Below, piece after piece: positions 56,842 to 64,000 of a DNA stretch of 64,000 bases; the stretch's first letter is position 1; every line of letters starts with the position of its first letter. The notes under the pieces were generated by a model. That model was given only the letters and a program-made list of their open reading frames with translations. It did not search any database and was not told where the DNA came from. Both the position numbers and the translations under genes were made by a program. The stretch comes from Erythrobacter sp. Its GTDB lineage: Bacteria > Pseudomonadota > Alphaproteobacteria > Sphingomonadales > Sphingomonadaceae. The stretch covers positions 534,542-598,541 of the forward strand of contig JAMNXO010000001.1 of NCBI GenBank assembly GCA_023653115.1. The letters run 5' to 3'.

Positions 56842-57620
56842 GCAACAACCTCCAGCCCGTCATATCCGACAATCACGAAATCCGGCACTTCAGAACACAG
56901 GCTGCGGTAATCCATGCTCTTGTCGAGATGGCTCAGCACCACGCGGCCGGCACCGCAGCGTTCGCCAAGCTCGATCGCCATGGCGAGATGCGCATGGGTT
57001 GGATGCGGCTCGCGGCGCAGGCAGTCGCTCACAAGGATTTCGACGCCATCAAATAGGTCGACCATTTCATCGGAAATTGCACTGAAATCGGTGGCATAGC
57101 CAATGGACTTGCTATCCGCTTCGAAGCGATAGGCGGTTGTCTCACCGGTGCCATGCGCCATCTGGCACCATTCGACCCCGAAGCCGGCAATCATCCGCAG
57201 CCGGTCGAGCGTCTCGAGCGTGCAAATCGTGGGATAGCCGTCCTGTCCGGCAAAGACATAGCCAAAGCGCTGGCGCAGACGCCGCACGGTCTCGGTCTCG
57301 GCAAAGCCCGGGATTGGTCCTGCGCGGCCATAGCGAAGCACGCGAAGATCATCGATGCCGTGGCAGTGATCGGCGTGATCATGGGTCCAGAACACTGCGT
57401 CGAGGCTGTCCACCCGGTTGGCGAGCAGCTGTGCGCGGCAATCGGATGAGGTATCGACCAGCAGCCGCCGGCCTTCATCGCTCTCGACCATGATAGAAAC
57501 CCGCGTGCGGCGGTTGCGCGGCTCCTCGGGGTCGCAATCACCCCAGTCGCCCGCGCCGTCCGGCCCGCCCAGCCGCGGCACCCCGGTTGAAGTGCCCGAG
57601 CCAAGCATCACCACCTTCAC
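56838..57620 (-). CDS. MBL-fold metal-dependent hydrolase (PhnP-like)
   Basis: 260 residues. Metallo-beta-lactamase fold with the zinc motif THDHADHCHG near residue 79, GSGTSTGVPRLGG at the start (phosphodiesterase-type), ATDFSAI and VLSHLDKSMDY for the remaining ligands. Closest in appearance to PhnP-like phosphodiesterases and often located after tatD in this group. Substrate unknown. Overlaps tatD by 4 bp. Confidence 0.9.
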   Translation of the reverse strand: MKVVMLGSGTSTGVPRLGGPDGAGDWGDCDPEEPRNRRTRVSIMVESDEGRRLLVDTSSDCRAQLLANRVDSLDAVFWTHDHADHCHGIDDLRVLRYGRAGPIPGFAETETVRRLRQRFGYVFAGQDGYPTICTLETLDRLRMIAGFGVEWCQMAHGTGETTAYRFEADSKSIGYATDFSAISDEMVDLFDGVEILVSDCLRREPHPTHAHLAMAIELGERCGAGRVVLSHLDKSMDYRSLCSEVPDFVIVGYDGLEVVA

Positions 57621-58393
57621 GGGCGCGCCTTGCTGAAAAGGTTGAAGAAATTAGCCGTCGTTTGCGCGGTCAGCTGTACCACATCTGTTCCGCGCAAGCC
57701 TGCGACGAAGGCCGCCGTATCCGCTACATAGGCCGGCTCGCACACCCGCCCGCGATGCGGCACCGGCGCAAGGAACGGGCTGTCGGTCTCGACCAGCAGG
57801 CGATCATCAGGAATGATCTTCGCAACCTCCTGCAAGTCCTTGGCATTCTTGAATGTCACAATGCCGGACAGCGAGATTGTCAGGCCCAGTTCCAGCACCT
57901 TACCGGCAAAATCGGCCGAGGCGGTGAAGCAGTGGATCAGCGCAGGATAGGCCCCCTTCCCCATCTCCTCGGCAAGGATCGTGTAGGTATCGTCCTCGGC
58001 ATCGCGGGTGTGGATGATGAGCGGCAACTGCGTCTCGCGCGCGACGTCAATATGCATTCGGAACAGCGACTTTTGTGCCTCTCTGTCCGACTTGTCATAG
58101 AAGTAGTCGAGCCCGGTCTCACCGATCGCGATCACTTTGGGATGTTGCGTTGCCTCAAGCAGCACAGAACGACCCAGATCCTGATGCGCGTCGGCCTCGT
58201 GCGGGTGGATGCCGACACTGGCGAACACATCCGGCTCGCGCGCGGCAGTGCCGACCACCTGCGCCCATTCGCTCTGCCGGGTCGAAATGTTGAGGAATGC
58301 GCCAACACCAGCCTCCCGCGCACGGGCGAGCACACCGGCCTGATCCTCGGCCAGGCCTTTGTATTCGAGGTGGCAGTGGCTATCGACCAGCAT
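57617..58393 (-). CDS. tatD: TatD family hydrolase
   Basis: 258 residues. Metal-dependent TIM-barrel DNase: VDSHCHLEY, SVGIHPHEAD, AIGETGLDYFYD, PLIIHTRDAEDD, IHCFTASADF and LVETDSPFLAPVPHRG. Members act in DNA repair or turnover; the homologue YcfH follows holB in E. coli, as here after metG. Its ATG overlaps the metG stop by 1 bp. Confidence 0.95.
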   Translation of the reverse strand: MLVDSHCHLEYKGLAEDQAGVLARAREAGVGAFLNISTRQSEWAQVVGTAAREPDVFASVGIHPHEADAHQDLGRSVLLEATQHPKVIAIGETGLDYFYDKSDREAQKSLFRMHIDVARETQLPLIIHTRDAEDDTYTILAEEMGKGAYPALIHCFTASADFAGKVLELGLTISLSGIVTFKNAKDLQEVAKIIPDDRLLVETDSPFLAPVPHRGRVCEPAYVADTAAFVAGLRGTDVVQLTAQTTANFFNLFSKARP

Positions 58394-59952
58394 CAGGCAG
58401 CCGGCTCCTCTTCGGCGGGCAGTTCAAGCCGCGGGAACAGCGGCGCAGGCGCGATGATCTGGTAATCGCTTTCGGCGAGCGGCGAATACCAGTGGCTGCG
58501 AATGCCCGAAAGGTTGCGCAATTCCGGCGGAATACCCAGCGTATCGAGCAGCTTGGCGCTGCTTCCCGGGATCACGGGCGAAATCGCCACCGCCAGCTGC
58601 GCGATGCAGATATAGAGCGTGGCGAGCACGGTCTCCATCCGCTCGGGATCGGTCTTGCGCAAGGTCCAGGGTGCCTGCGCATCGATATAGGCGTTGCAAG
58701 CGAACACCGCCTGAAGCCAGACTTCAACTGCCTGCTGCAAGGCAAGGCTTTCAAACGCTTCGGGAATGTCGACAGTAATCGCCCGGTTCACTGCTTCAAA
58801 CAGGGCGGCATCTGCGGGATCATGGCCGCGGATTGCGGGAAGGTAGCCTTCGAGGTTCTTGGCGATGAAGCCCAAGGTGCGCTGCGCAAGGTTGCCGAAG
58901 GCGTTGCCAAGCTCGCCATTGGCTCTTTGAACAATGGCTTCGGGTGAATAGCTGCCATCCTGTCCGAACGCGACTTCGCGCATCAGAAAGTAACGCAAGG
59001 CGTCCACCCCGAAGCGTTCCGCCAGCTCAAGCGGATCGGTGACATTGCCGAGCGACTTGGATTCCTTCTGCCCGCGATTGAGAAGGAAGCCGTGGCCGAA
59101 CACCTTTTGCGGCACCGGCAGGTTCGCGCTCATCAGGAAGGCGGGCCAGTAGATGGTGTGGAAGCGCACGATATCCTTGCCGATCAGGTGCAGGCTGGCG
59201 GGCCAGAAATCACCCATATCGTCAGGATAACCAAGGCCGGTCAGATAGTTGGTGAGCGCATCGACCCACACATACATCACATGGCCGTCGCTCCCGGGCA
59301 CCTTAACGCCCCAGTCGAACGAGGTGCGGCTGACCGACAGATCGCGCAGGCCCTGTTCGACAAAGGCGATCATCTCGTTGCGGCGGCTTGCCGGTTCCAG
59401 GAAGCCCGGCGTGCGCAGCAGTTCGAGCAGCTTGTCCTGATACTTCGACAGGCGGAAGAACCAGCTCTCTTCCACGGTCCATTCGACCGGCGTGCCTTGC
59501 GGGGAGAGCTTCTCGCCCCCTTCCCCCTCCACCAGCTCGCTGGCGTCGTAGTAAGCCTCGTCGCGGACCGAATACCAGCCTTCGTAGCGATCGAGATAGA
59601 GGTCGCCCGCCGCCTCCATTGCCAGCCAGATCGCCTGGCTGGCGCGGTGGTGATCGGGCTCGGATGTGCGGATGAAACGATCATACGACACATTCAAAGC
59701 ATCGCACATCTCACGGAAATATCCGGACATTTCATCCGCCAGATCGCTCGGACTGCGGCCCTGCTCCTCGGCCTTGCGCGCCATCTTCAAGCCGTGCTCG
59801 TCGGTGCCGGTCTGGAAGCGGACTTTGCGGCCCTGAAGGCGCTGGAAGCGGGCGATCACATCCGCCGCAATCGCCTCATAGGCATGGCCGATATGGGGCC
59901 GCCCGTTGGGATAGGAGATCGCGGTGGTGATGTAGAAGGGGGTCTCAGCCAT
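58393..59952 (-). CDS. metG: Methionyl-tRNA synthetase (zinc-free type)
   Basis: 519 residues from ATG 59952; the longer frame has no homologous sequence and runs into holB. HIGH motif is HIGH in SYPNGRPHIGHAYEA, KMSKS motif is KESKSLGN. In the connective domain the zinc Cys pairs are missing (GWYSVRDEAYYDASEL), so it is the zinc-free MetG2 type, and the C-terminal tRNA-binding appendix is absent, which explains the short length. Its start overlaps the end of holB by 8 bp. Confidence 0.96.
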   Translation of the reverse strand: MAETPFYITTAISYPNGRPHIGHAYEAIAADVIARFQRLQGRKVRFQTGTDEHGLKMARKAEEQGRSPSDLADEMSGYFREMCDALNVSYDRFIRTSEPDHHRASQAIWLAMEAAGDLYLDRYEGWYSVRDEAYYDASELVEGEGGEKLSPQGTPVEWTVEESWFFRLSKYQDKLLELLRTPGFLEPASRRNEMIAFVEQGLRDLSVSRTSFDWGVKVPGSDGHVMYVWVDALTNYLTGLGYPDDMGDFWPASLHLIGKDIVRFHTIYWPAFLMSANLPVPQKVFGHGFLLNRGQKESKSLGNVTDPLELAERFGVDALRYFLMREVAFGQDGSYSPEAIVQRANGELGNAFGNLAQRTLGFIAKNLEGYLPAIRGHDPADAALFEAVNRAITVDIPEAFESLALQQAVEVWLQAVFACNAYIDAQAPWTLRKTDPERMETVLATLYICIAQLAVAISPVIPGSSAKLLDTLGIPPELRNLSGIRSHWYSPLAESDYQIIAPAPLFPRLELPAEEEPAA

Positions 59953-60901
59953 GGGCCGGTTCGCTAGCGGGGGCAGCCGCGACAAGCAAGCTGCCGATCT
60001 CGAACGGCAGCATCCCGGGATCGAAATTCGCGGTGGGCGCCTCGGCGGCGAGACTGACCAGCGCGCTATGCGTATCAACCATCCGCGCGCGCTGGCGGGG
60101 ATCGTCACTCGCCCGCGCAGCGCGGGCAACGAGCGATTGCGCAAGATCGAGCACGGCCTGGATACGCTCGCGATCGGCGCGCGGGCCGATCAACCGCGCG
60201 AGTTCGCCGCGCCCGGTAAAGCCATCGTCGCCGCCGCTAATCAGCGCGCTGATGACCCGCGCGACGGGGGCGAGATCCTGCGCGGCAAAACGCAGCGCTG
60301 CGCCGAACGAGCCTTCCGCAGCCGCAATTGCAGCCGGATCGGGCGGCAGGCCAGCCTCGCCAAGCATGGCTGCCAGTTGGCTGTCAGCGAGCGCCGGGAA
60401 ACGCAGCGTCCGGCAGCGCGAGCGGATCGTTGGCAGCAGGCGCGCGGGGCGGTGAGTCACCAGCAGAAAGAAGGTGCCAACCGGTGGCTCCTCCAGGCTC
60501 TTGAGCAACGCGTTGGCGGCGGCTTTTTCCATATCGTCCGCCGGATCGATAATGATCGCGCGGCGGCTCCCCAGCGTCGGTCGGGTGATCAGGCGGCGCT
60601 GCATCGCGCGGATCTGCTTGATCCGGATGCTGCGCGCACGCTCGAACGGCTTGCCGTCGGCTTGCGCCTTTTCAGCCTTGTCGTCCTTCGGGCCATAGGT
60701 GAGGACGAGGATATCGGGGTGTTCGCCTGCGGGCTGCGGCACGCCCGCCTCGGCCACCAATTCTCGCGCAGCGGCCAAGGCAAAGTCACGCTTGCCGAGC
60801 CCCGCCTTGCCCGCCAGCAGCCAGCCGTGATGAATCCGCTCCCCGTCCAGCGCGTCGCGCCATTGGCGCCATGCTTCGGCATGATTGGGCCAATCGGTCA
60901 T
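59945..60901 (-). CDS. holB: DNA polymerase III subunit delta'
   Basis: 318 residues. Clamp-loader subunit of the AAA+ type: GWLLAGKAGLGKRDFALAAA (P-loop), IDPADDMEKAAANALLKSLEEPP (Walker B-like), FFLLVTHRPARLLPTIRSRCRTL with the SRC motif. No zinc module Cys are seen. Overlaps tmk by 4 bp and metG by 8 bp; the tmk-holB-tatD neighbourhood is conserved across proteobacteria. Confidence 0.95.
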   Translation of the reverse strand: MTDWPNHAEAWRQWRDALDGERIHHGWLLAGKAGLGKRDFALAAARELVAEAGVPQPAGEHPDILVLTYGPKDDKAEKAQADGKPFERARSIRIKQIRAMQRRLITRPTLGSRRAIIIDPADDMEKAAANALLKSLEEPPVGTFFLLVTHRPARLLPTIRSRCRTLRFPALADSQLAAMLGEAGLPPDPAAIAAAEGSFGAALRFAAQDLAPVARVISALISGGDDGFTGRGELARLIGPRADRERIQAVLDLAQSLVARAARASDDPRQRARMVDTHSALVSLAAEAPTANFDPGMLPFEIGSLLVAAAPASEPAHG

Positions 60902-61542
60902 GCGCCCGCTCCGCCGAGCAGGGGGCCGAGTGCGGCAAGGATGCGGGCGTGGACATCAGCCGGCGAACCGGTGGCATTGATCCGGACAATCCCGGCAGGA
61001 TCATCCGCCGCAATGGCGCCGAAGGCCTCGGCAACAGCGCGGTGATAGCTTGCCGGACGGCTTTCAATCGCATCGGCCGCCTCACCGCGGGAGGCCAGGC
61101 GCGCAGCCAATGCCGCCTCGTCCGCTTCGAGCAGGATTACCATGTCGGGCCGCTGGCCATCGCTGCCGAAGGCGTGGAGCGCACGGATCGCATCGTCTCC
61201 CAAACCGCCGGCACCGCCCTGATAGGCGCGGCTTGAATCGACGAAACGGTCGCAGACCACCCACTCCCCGCGGGCGAGCGCCGGACGGATCAGGTGCGCA
61301 AGATGATCGGCGCGGGCGGCGGCGAACAGCAGTGCTTCAGCCTGCGGCGGCCAGCCAGCTCCCGGAGGATCGAGCAGCAGCGCGCGGATCGCCTCGGCCC
61401 CCGGCGTGCCGCCCGGCTCGCGGGTGGTAACCACTGTGAGACCGGATGCCCGCAGCGCCTCGGCCAGCAGTCCGGCCTGGGTGGACTTGCCCGCCCCCTC
61501 CCCGCCCTCGAAAGCGATGAACCGGCCAGGTGCGCCGCTCAC
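60898..61542 (-). CDS. tmk: Thymidylate kinase
   Basis: 214 residues. dTMP to dTDP. P-loop FEGGEGAGKSTQAGLL at residues ~9-24, TREPGGTPGAEAIR, DRFVDSSRAYQGG, and the LID segment SRGEAAD. Overlaps dac and holB by 4 bp each. Confidence 0.96.
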   Translation of the reverse strand: MSGAPGRFIAFEGGEGAGKSTQAGLLAEALRASGLTVVTTREPGGTPGAEAIRALLLDPPGAGWPPQAEALLFAAARADHLAHLIRPALARGEWVVCDRFVDSSRAYQGGAGGLGDDAIRALHAFGSDGQRPDMVILLEADEAALAARLASRGEAADAIESRPASYHRAVAEAFGAIAADDPAGIVRINATGSPADVHARILAALGPLLGGAGA

Positions 61543-62711
61543 GAAAACAGACCCGCAACCGCGTTGATGACCCGGTCAAAGGGCCCGGCAACCGCCACCG
61601 CTTCGGCGGCGTAGAGCGGGATGCGGGCGGGCGCGACGCCGGGCGCGGTGACTTCGAGCACAGCCACCTCCTGCCCTTTGGCAATCGGGGCGCGCAGCGG
61701 GCCTTCGTAACGCAATGTGGCCACCAGCTTTCCGTTGCTGCCGCGCGGCAGGTTGACCGCCACTGCGCCCTTGCCGACCAGCGCCACGCTGCGCGCAGCG
61801 CCGTTCTGCACCCGCGCCTCGCCCACGGTCTGGCCGGGCGCGAACAGCGGACGGCGCTCGAATGCGGCAAAGCCCCATTCCATATAGGCCCGCGCCAGTC
61901 GCGCGCGCAGGCGGCCATTCTCGACACCAGCGAGCACCAGCACCAGTCGCTGGCCGTTGCGCCGCGCGGTGCCAAGGTATGAGAAGCCCGATTCGTTTGT
62001 GAAGCCGGTCTTGATCCCGTCAGCGCCCGCCACCCGGCCAATCAGCGGATCGTGATTGACCTGCGCGATGCCTTTGTAATCGAAACCGGCGCGGCCGATA
62101 TAATAGCCGAACTTGTCGGGGTGCCGGGTTACCATCGCGCGCGCCAGCCGCACCAGATCATTGGCGGTGGTGAAGGTGCGCCCTTCATCGGGAAACCCGT
62201 TCGGCGTGCCGAAATGGCTGCCGCTCATGCCGATCCCGCGTGCAGCCTGGTTCATCGCCTGCGTCCAAGCGGCGACCGATCCGGCCTGCCCCTCGCCCAG
62301 CACTGCTGCTCCATCATTGGCCGAAACATTGGCGATGCCGAGCAGCAGATCATCGACCCGCACCCGTTCGCCGGCATTGAGGAACATGGTTGAACCCTTG
62401 CGCCGCCACTCGCGCGCCACCTGCGGGCTCATGGTGAACACCTGCGCCGGATCGAGCCTGCCCTGCTCGATCAGTTCGAAGGCGAGATAGAGCGTCATCA
62501 CCTTGGTGACCGAGGCGGGCATGAAGCGCCGGTCGGGATTGCGTGCGTGGAGCACCTGTCCGCTGGTGATATCGATCAGCATCGCAACCGGCGCCTCGTC
62601 AGCGCGGGGGACGGCCGGCGGCACCCGTTCGCCCAGTCGCTGCGCATGGGCAGGCAAGCCCAGCGCGCCAAGCAGGATCAGGAACAGTGCGAAGCGTTGA
62701 AACAGAGCCAT
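61539..62711 (-). CDS. dacC: D-alanyl-D-alanine carboxypeptidase (penicillin-binding protein 5/6 type)
   Basis: 390 residues from ATG 62711. Signal peptide 1-23 (cleaved after AHA). Serine peptidase S11: Ser67-x-x-Lys70 (ASVTKV), Ser130-Ala-Asn132 and KTG in GIKTGFTNESG. A C-terminal beta domain follows from ~275. Trims the terminal D-Ala of peptidoglycan stem peptides in the periplasm. The specific letter of the gene is by convention only. 56 bp after the transglycosylase gene. Confidence 0.93.
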   Translation of the reverse strand: MALFQRFALFLILLGALGLPAHAQRLGERVPPAVPRADEAPVAMLIDITSGQVLHARNPDRRFMPASVTKVMTLYLAFELIEQGRLDPAQVFTMSPQVAREWRRKGSTMFLNAGERVRVDDLLLGIANVSANDGAAVLGEGQAGSVAAWTQAMNQAARGIGMSGSHFGTPNGFPDEGRTFTTANDLVRLARAMVTRHPDKFGYYIGRAGFDYKGIAQVNHDPLIGRVAGADGIKTGFTNESGFSYLGTARRNGQRLVLVLAGVENGRLRARLARAYMEWGFAAFERRPLFAPGQTVGEARVQNGAARSVALVGKGAVAVNLPRGSNGKLVATLRYEGPLRAPIAKGQEVAVLEVTAPGVAPARIPLYAAEAVAVAGPFDRVINAVAGLFS

Positions 62712-62767
62712 GGTCACAGGTGCCGCTATAGAACTACACCGGCCGCTTGGCGAGGCGCGCACCCTGC

Positions 62768-63820
62768 TCAGTTCACGATTTCGTCAGCCAGAAGGCCCAC
62801 GCTCATCGCGTAGTAATTCGAGCAATTATACTCGAGGATCGCGCGGTAATTGCCGGTCACCAGCCACGCCGGTGCGCCCGGGCCATCGGGTTGGAACAGC
62901 GAGACCATCACCTCATCCCCGACGCCGCGTTGCGCCACGACGCCCAGCATCCGCCATTCGGCGACGGTCTTCCACACGCTCAGGCGCTCATGCACACGCG
63001 GGCACAGCGGCGCAGCGAGACGGGTCTTGTAGGCCGCGACGTTGAAGCCCTCCGGCACCGCGGCACGCACGCCCCAGGGCTGACCCTCGCGCCATCCGGC
63101 ATCGCGGAAATAATTGGCGATCGAGGCGAAGGTATCAGCGCGGTTGGCAAAGATATCCGCGCGCCCGTCGCCATCGCCATCTTTCGCAAGGCGCAGATAG
63201 ACGCTGGGGAGGAATTGCGGATTGCCGAAAGCGCCAGCGTAGCTGCCCACCAGCTGTTCGCGTGCAAAGCCGCGATCGGCGATCTTCATCAGCGCGACGA
63301 ATTCGCTGGCAAACAGCTCGCGCCGCCGCCCTTCCCACGCGAGGGTGGCAAGGCTGCGGGCGAGATCAAAATCGCCTTTGACCCGTCCGTAACTGGTCTC
63401 GTGGCCAAAGATCGCGACAATGATCGCGCCGGGCACCCCGGTCTCGCGCTCGATCCGGGCGAGCTGGTCGCGGTGCTGGGCGTAAACGCTGCGACCGCCA
63501 CCGATCCGCGCCGCATCGACATGGGTGGCGATATAAGGCGCGAGCGGTGGATAGCCGCGCACCGTCGCGCTGCCGGGCTGGTTGCGATCCAGCCGGATCA
63601 CCGCCGCATTGGGGGTGAGGCCTGCCGTCATCCGCTCGACTGTGGCCGCGCTGACGCCCTCGGCGCGCGCGCGGGCCTTGAGCACTTCGAGATAGGTCTC
63701 GAACGCGATCCCGTCGCTCGCGGAAACCTGCGCCGTGGCCGGCTGCGCACCATTGGGCGCGCCGCCCAGCGCAAGGGCAGCAAGGGCAAGGATAGCGGCG
63801 GGAAGGATGCGGGGAATCAT
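62768..63820 (-). CDS. Lytic murein transglycosylase (MltB/SLT_2 type)
   Basis: 350 residues from ATG 63820 (TTG 63829 possible). Signal peptide about 1-28. GH103-type domain: catalytic Glu in AIFGHETSYGR, GAFGNPQFLPSVY, DGRADIFANRADTFASIANYF, GWREGQPWG. Cleaves peptidoglycan with 1,6-anhydro ring formation. First gene of the operon running to mazG. The segment 63821-63910 before tRNA-Ser holds its likely promoter. Confidence 0.92.
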   Translation of the reverse strand: MIPRILPAAILALAALALGGAPNGAQPATAQVSASDGIAFETYLEVLKARARAEGVSAATVERMTAGLTPNAAVIRLDRNQPGSATVRGYPPLAPYIATHVDAARIGGGRSVYAQHRDQLARIERETGVPGAIIVAIFGHETSYGRVKGDFDLARSLATLAWEGRRRELFASEFVALMKIADRGFAREQLVGSYAGAFGNPQFLPSVYLRLAKDGDGDGRADIFANRADTFASIANYFRDAGWREGQPWGVRAAVPEGFNVAAYKTRLAAPLCPRVHERLSVWKTVAEWRMLGVVAQRGVGDEVMVSLFQPDGPGAPAWLVTGNYRAILEYNCSNYYAMSVGLLADEIVN

Positions 63821-63910
63821 CACCTGCAAGGGATGTCACACCTTGCCTGAATTCCCAACAACCGAACTGGGGATGACTTGCGCGCAAAGTCTGGCTAGGG
63901 GGCGGTTCAC

Positions 63911-64000
63911 GGACAGGTGGCCGAGTGGTTTAAGGCAGCGGTCTTGAAAACCGCCGTAGGTGCAAGCCTACCGTGGGTTCGAATCCCACCCTGTCCGCCA
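63911..64000 (+). tRNA. tRNA-Ser (TGA)
   Basis: Full type II tRNA: acceptor GGACAGG pairs with CCTGTCC, D arm with GGCCGAGTGG, anticodon loop CTTGAAA (anticodon TGA, reading TCA), long variable arm GTAGG/CCTAC, T arm GTGGG-TTCGAAT-CCCAC. Discriminator G at 63997 and encoded CCA at 63998-64000, so the window ends exactly at its last base. Confidence 0.97.

Overview
The window is ordinary-looking chromosome from a GC-rich alphaproteobacterium, most likely order Sphingomonadales, probably close to the Erythrobacteraceae. The signs are the ntrBC-ntrYX-hfq-hflX order, a double-domain Hfq, a pyruvate dehydrogenase E1 beta with a lipoyl domain next to ftsB, an ispDF fusion, a sphingomonad-type inverted repeat, and an alphaproteobacterial GTTC-N7-GTTC type SOS box. 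I see no prophage, insertion sequence, CRISPR array or integrated plasmid. Genes are tightly packed, and many neighbours share a 4-base ATGA or GTGA stop/start overlap.

Layout. 1-1510 (-): edge-truncated membrane-anchored coiled-coil protein. 1582-5574 (+): a degenerate phosphorelay-like group of an Hpt protein without its histidine, a nucleotidyltransferase/membrane protein, a helical protein, and a histidine kinase with Pro in place of the phospho-His. 5583-8558 (-): small membrane protein, gltA, gltX. 8637-10940 (+): comEC. 10947-20334 (-): lexA with its SOS box, then a long operon read ppiD, trpE, lipoprotein, trpG, trpD, repeat, trpC, moaC, moeA. 20587-23618 (+): tpiA, secG, pyrG. 23.7-24.0 kb: a palindromic promoter-like region and a candidate structured RNA. 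24.0-24.6 kb (-): hsp20 with a ROSE-like thermometer leader. 24647-26433 (+): grxC, nitrilase, DUF1178, tRNA-Arg(CCT). 26586-27797 (-): MFS transporter. 27957-32125 (+): acyl-CoA dehydrogenase, ftsB, pdhA, pdhB. 32192-34388 (-): an orphan TadE/TadE/TadG trio, one member carrying an amber codon near its expected start. 34684-38045: phytoene-synthase-like protein, EF-hand protein, trmFO (-), lysoplasmalogenase. 38135-40924 (-): gyrA. 41240-44135 (+): TPR-like protein, lipA, ratA. 44096-46346 (-): cinA, exported protein, ispDF. 46425-55827 (+): dusB, ntrB, ntrC, ntrY, ntrX, tandem hfq, hflX. 55838-63820 (-): an operon read mltB-like, dac, tmk, holB, metG, tatD, MBL hydrolase, small membrane protein, mazG. 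63911-64000: tRNA-Ser(TGA).

Functionally the window is mostly housekeeping: central carbon (citrate synthase, triosephosphate isomerase, PDH E1), tryptophan and molybdenum-cofactor synthesis, nitrogen control (NtrBC, NtrYX), RNA regulation (Hfq, HflX), DNA topology and repair control (GyrA, LexA), tRNA charging and modification, and peptidoglycan turnover. The points most worth a second look are the paired loss of phospho-acceptor residues at 1.6-5.6 kb, the structured intergenic region at 23.7-24.0 kb, the tandem Hfq with a probable CTG-started hflX coupled to it, the tadE amber codon, and the repeat that fills the trpD-trpC junction.
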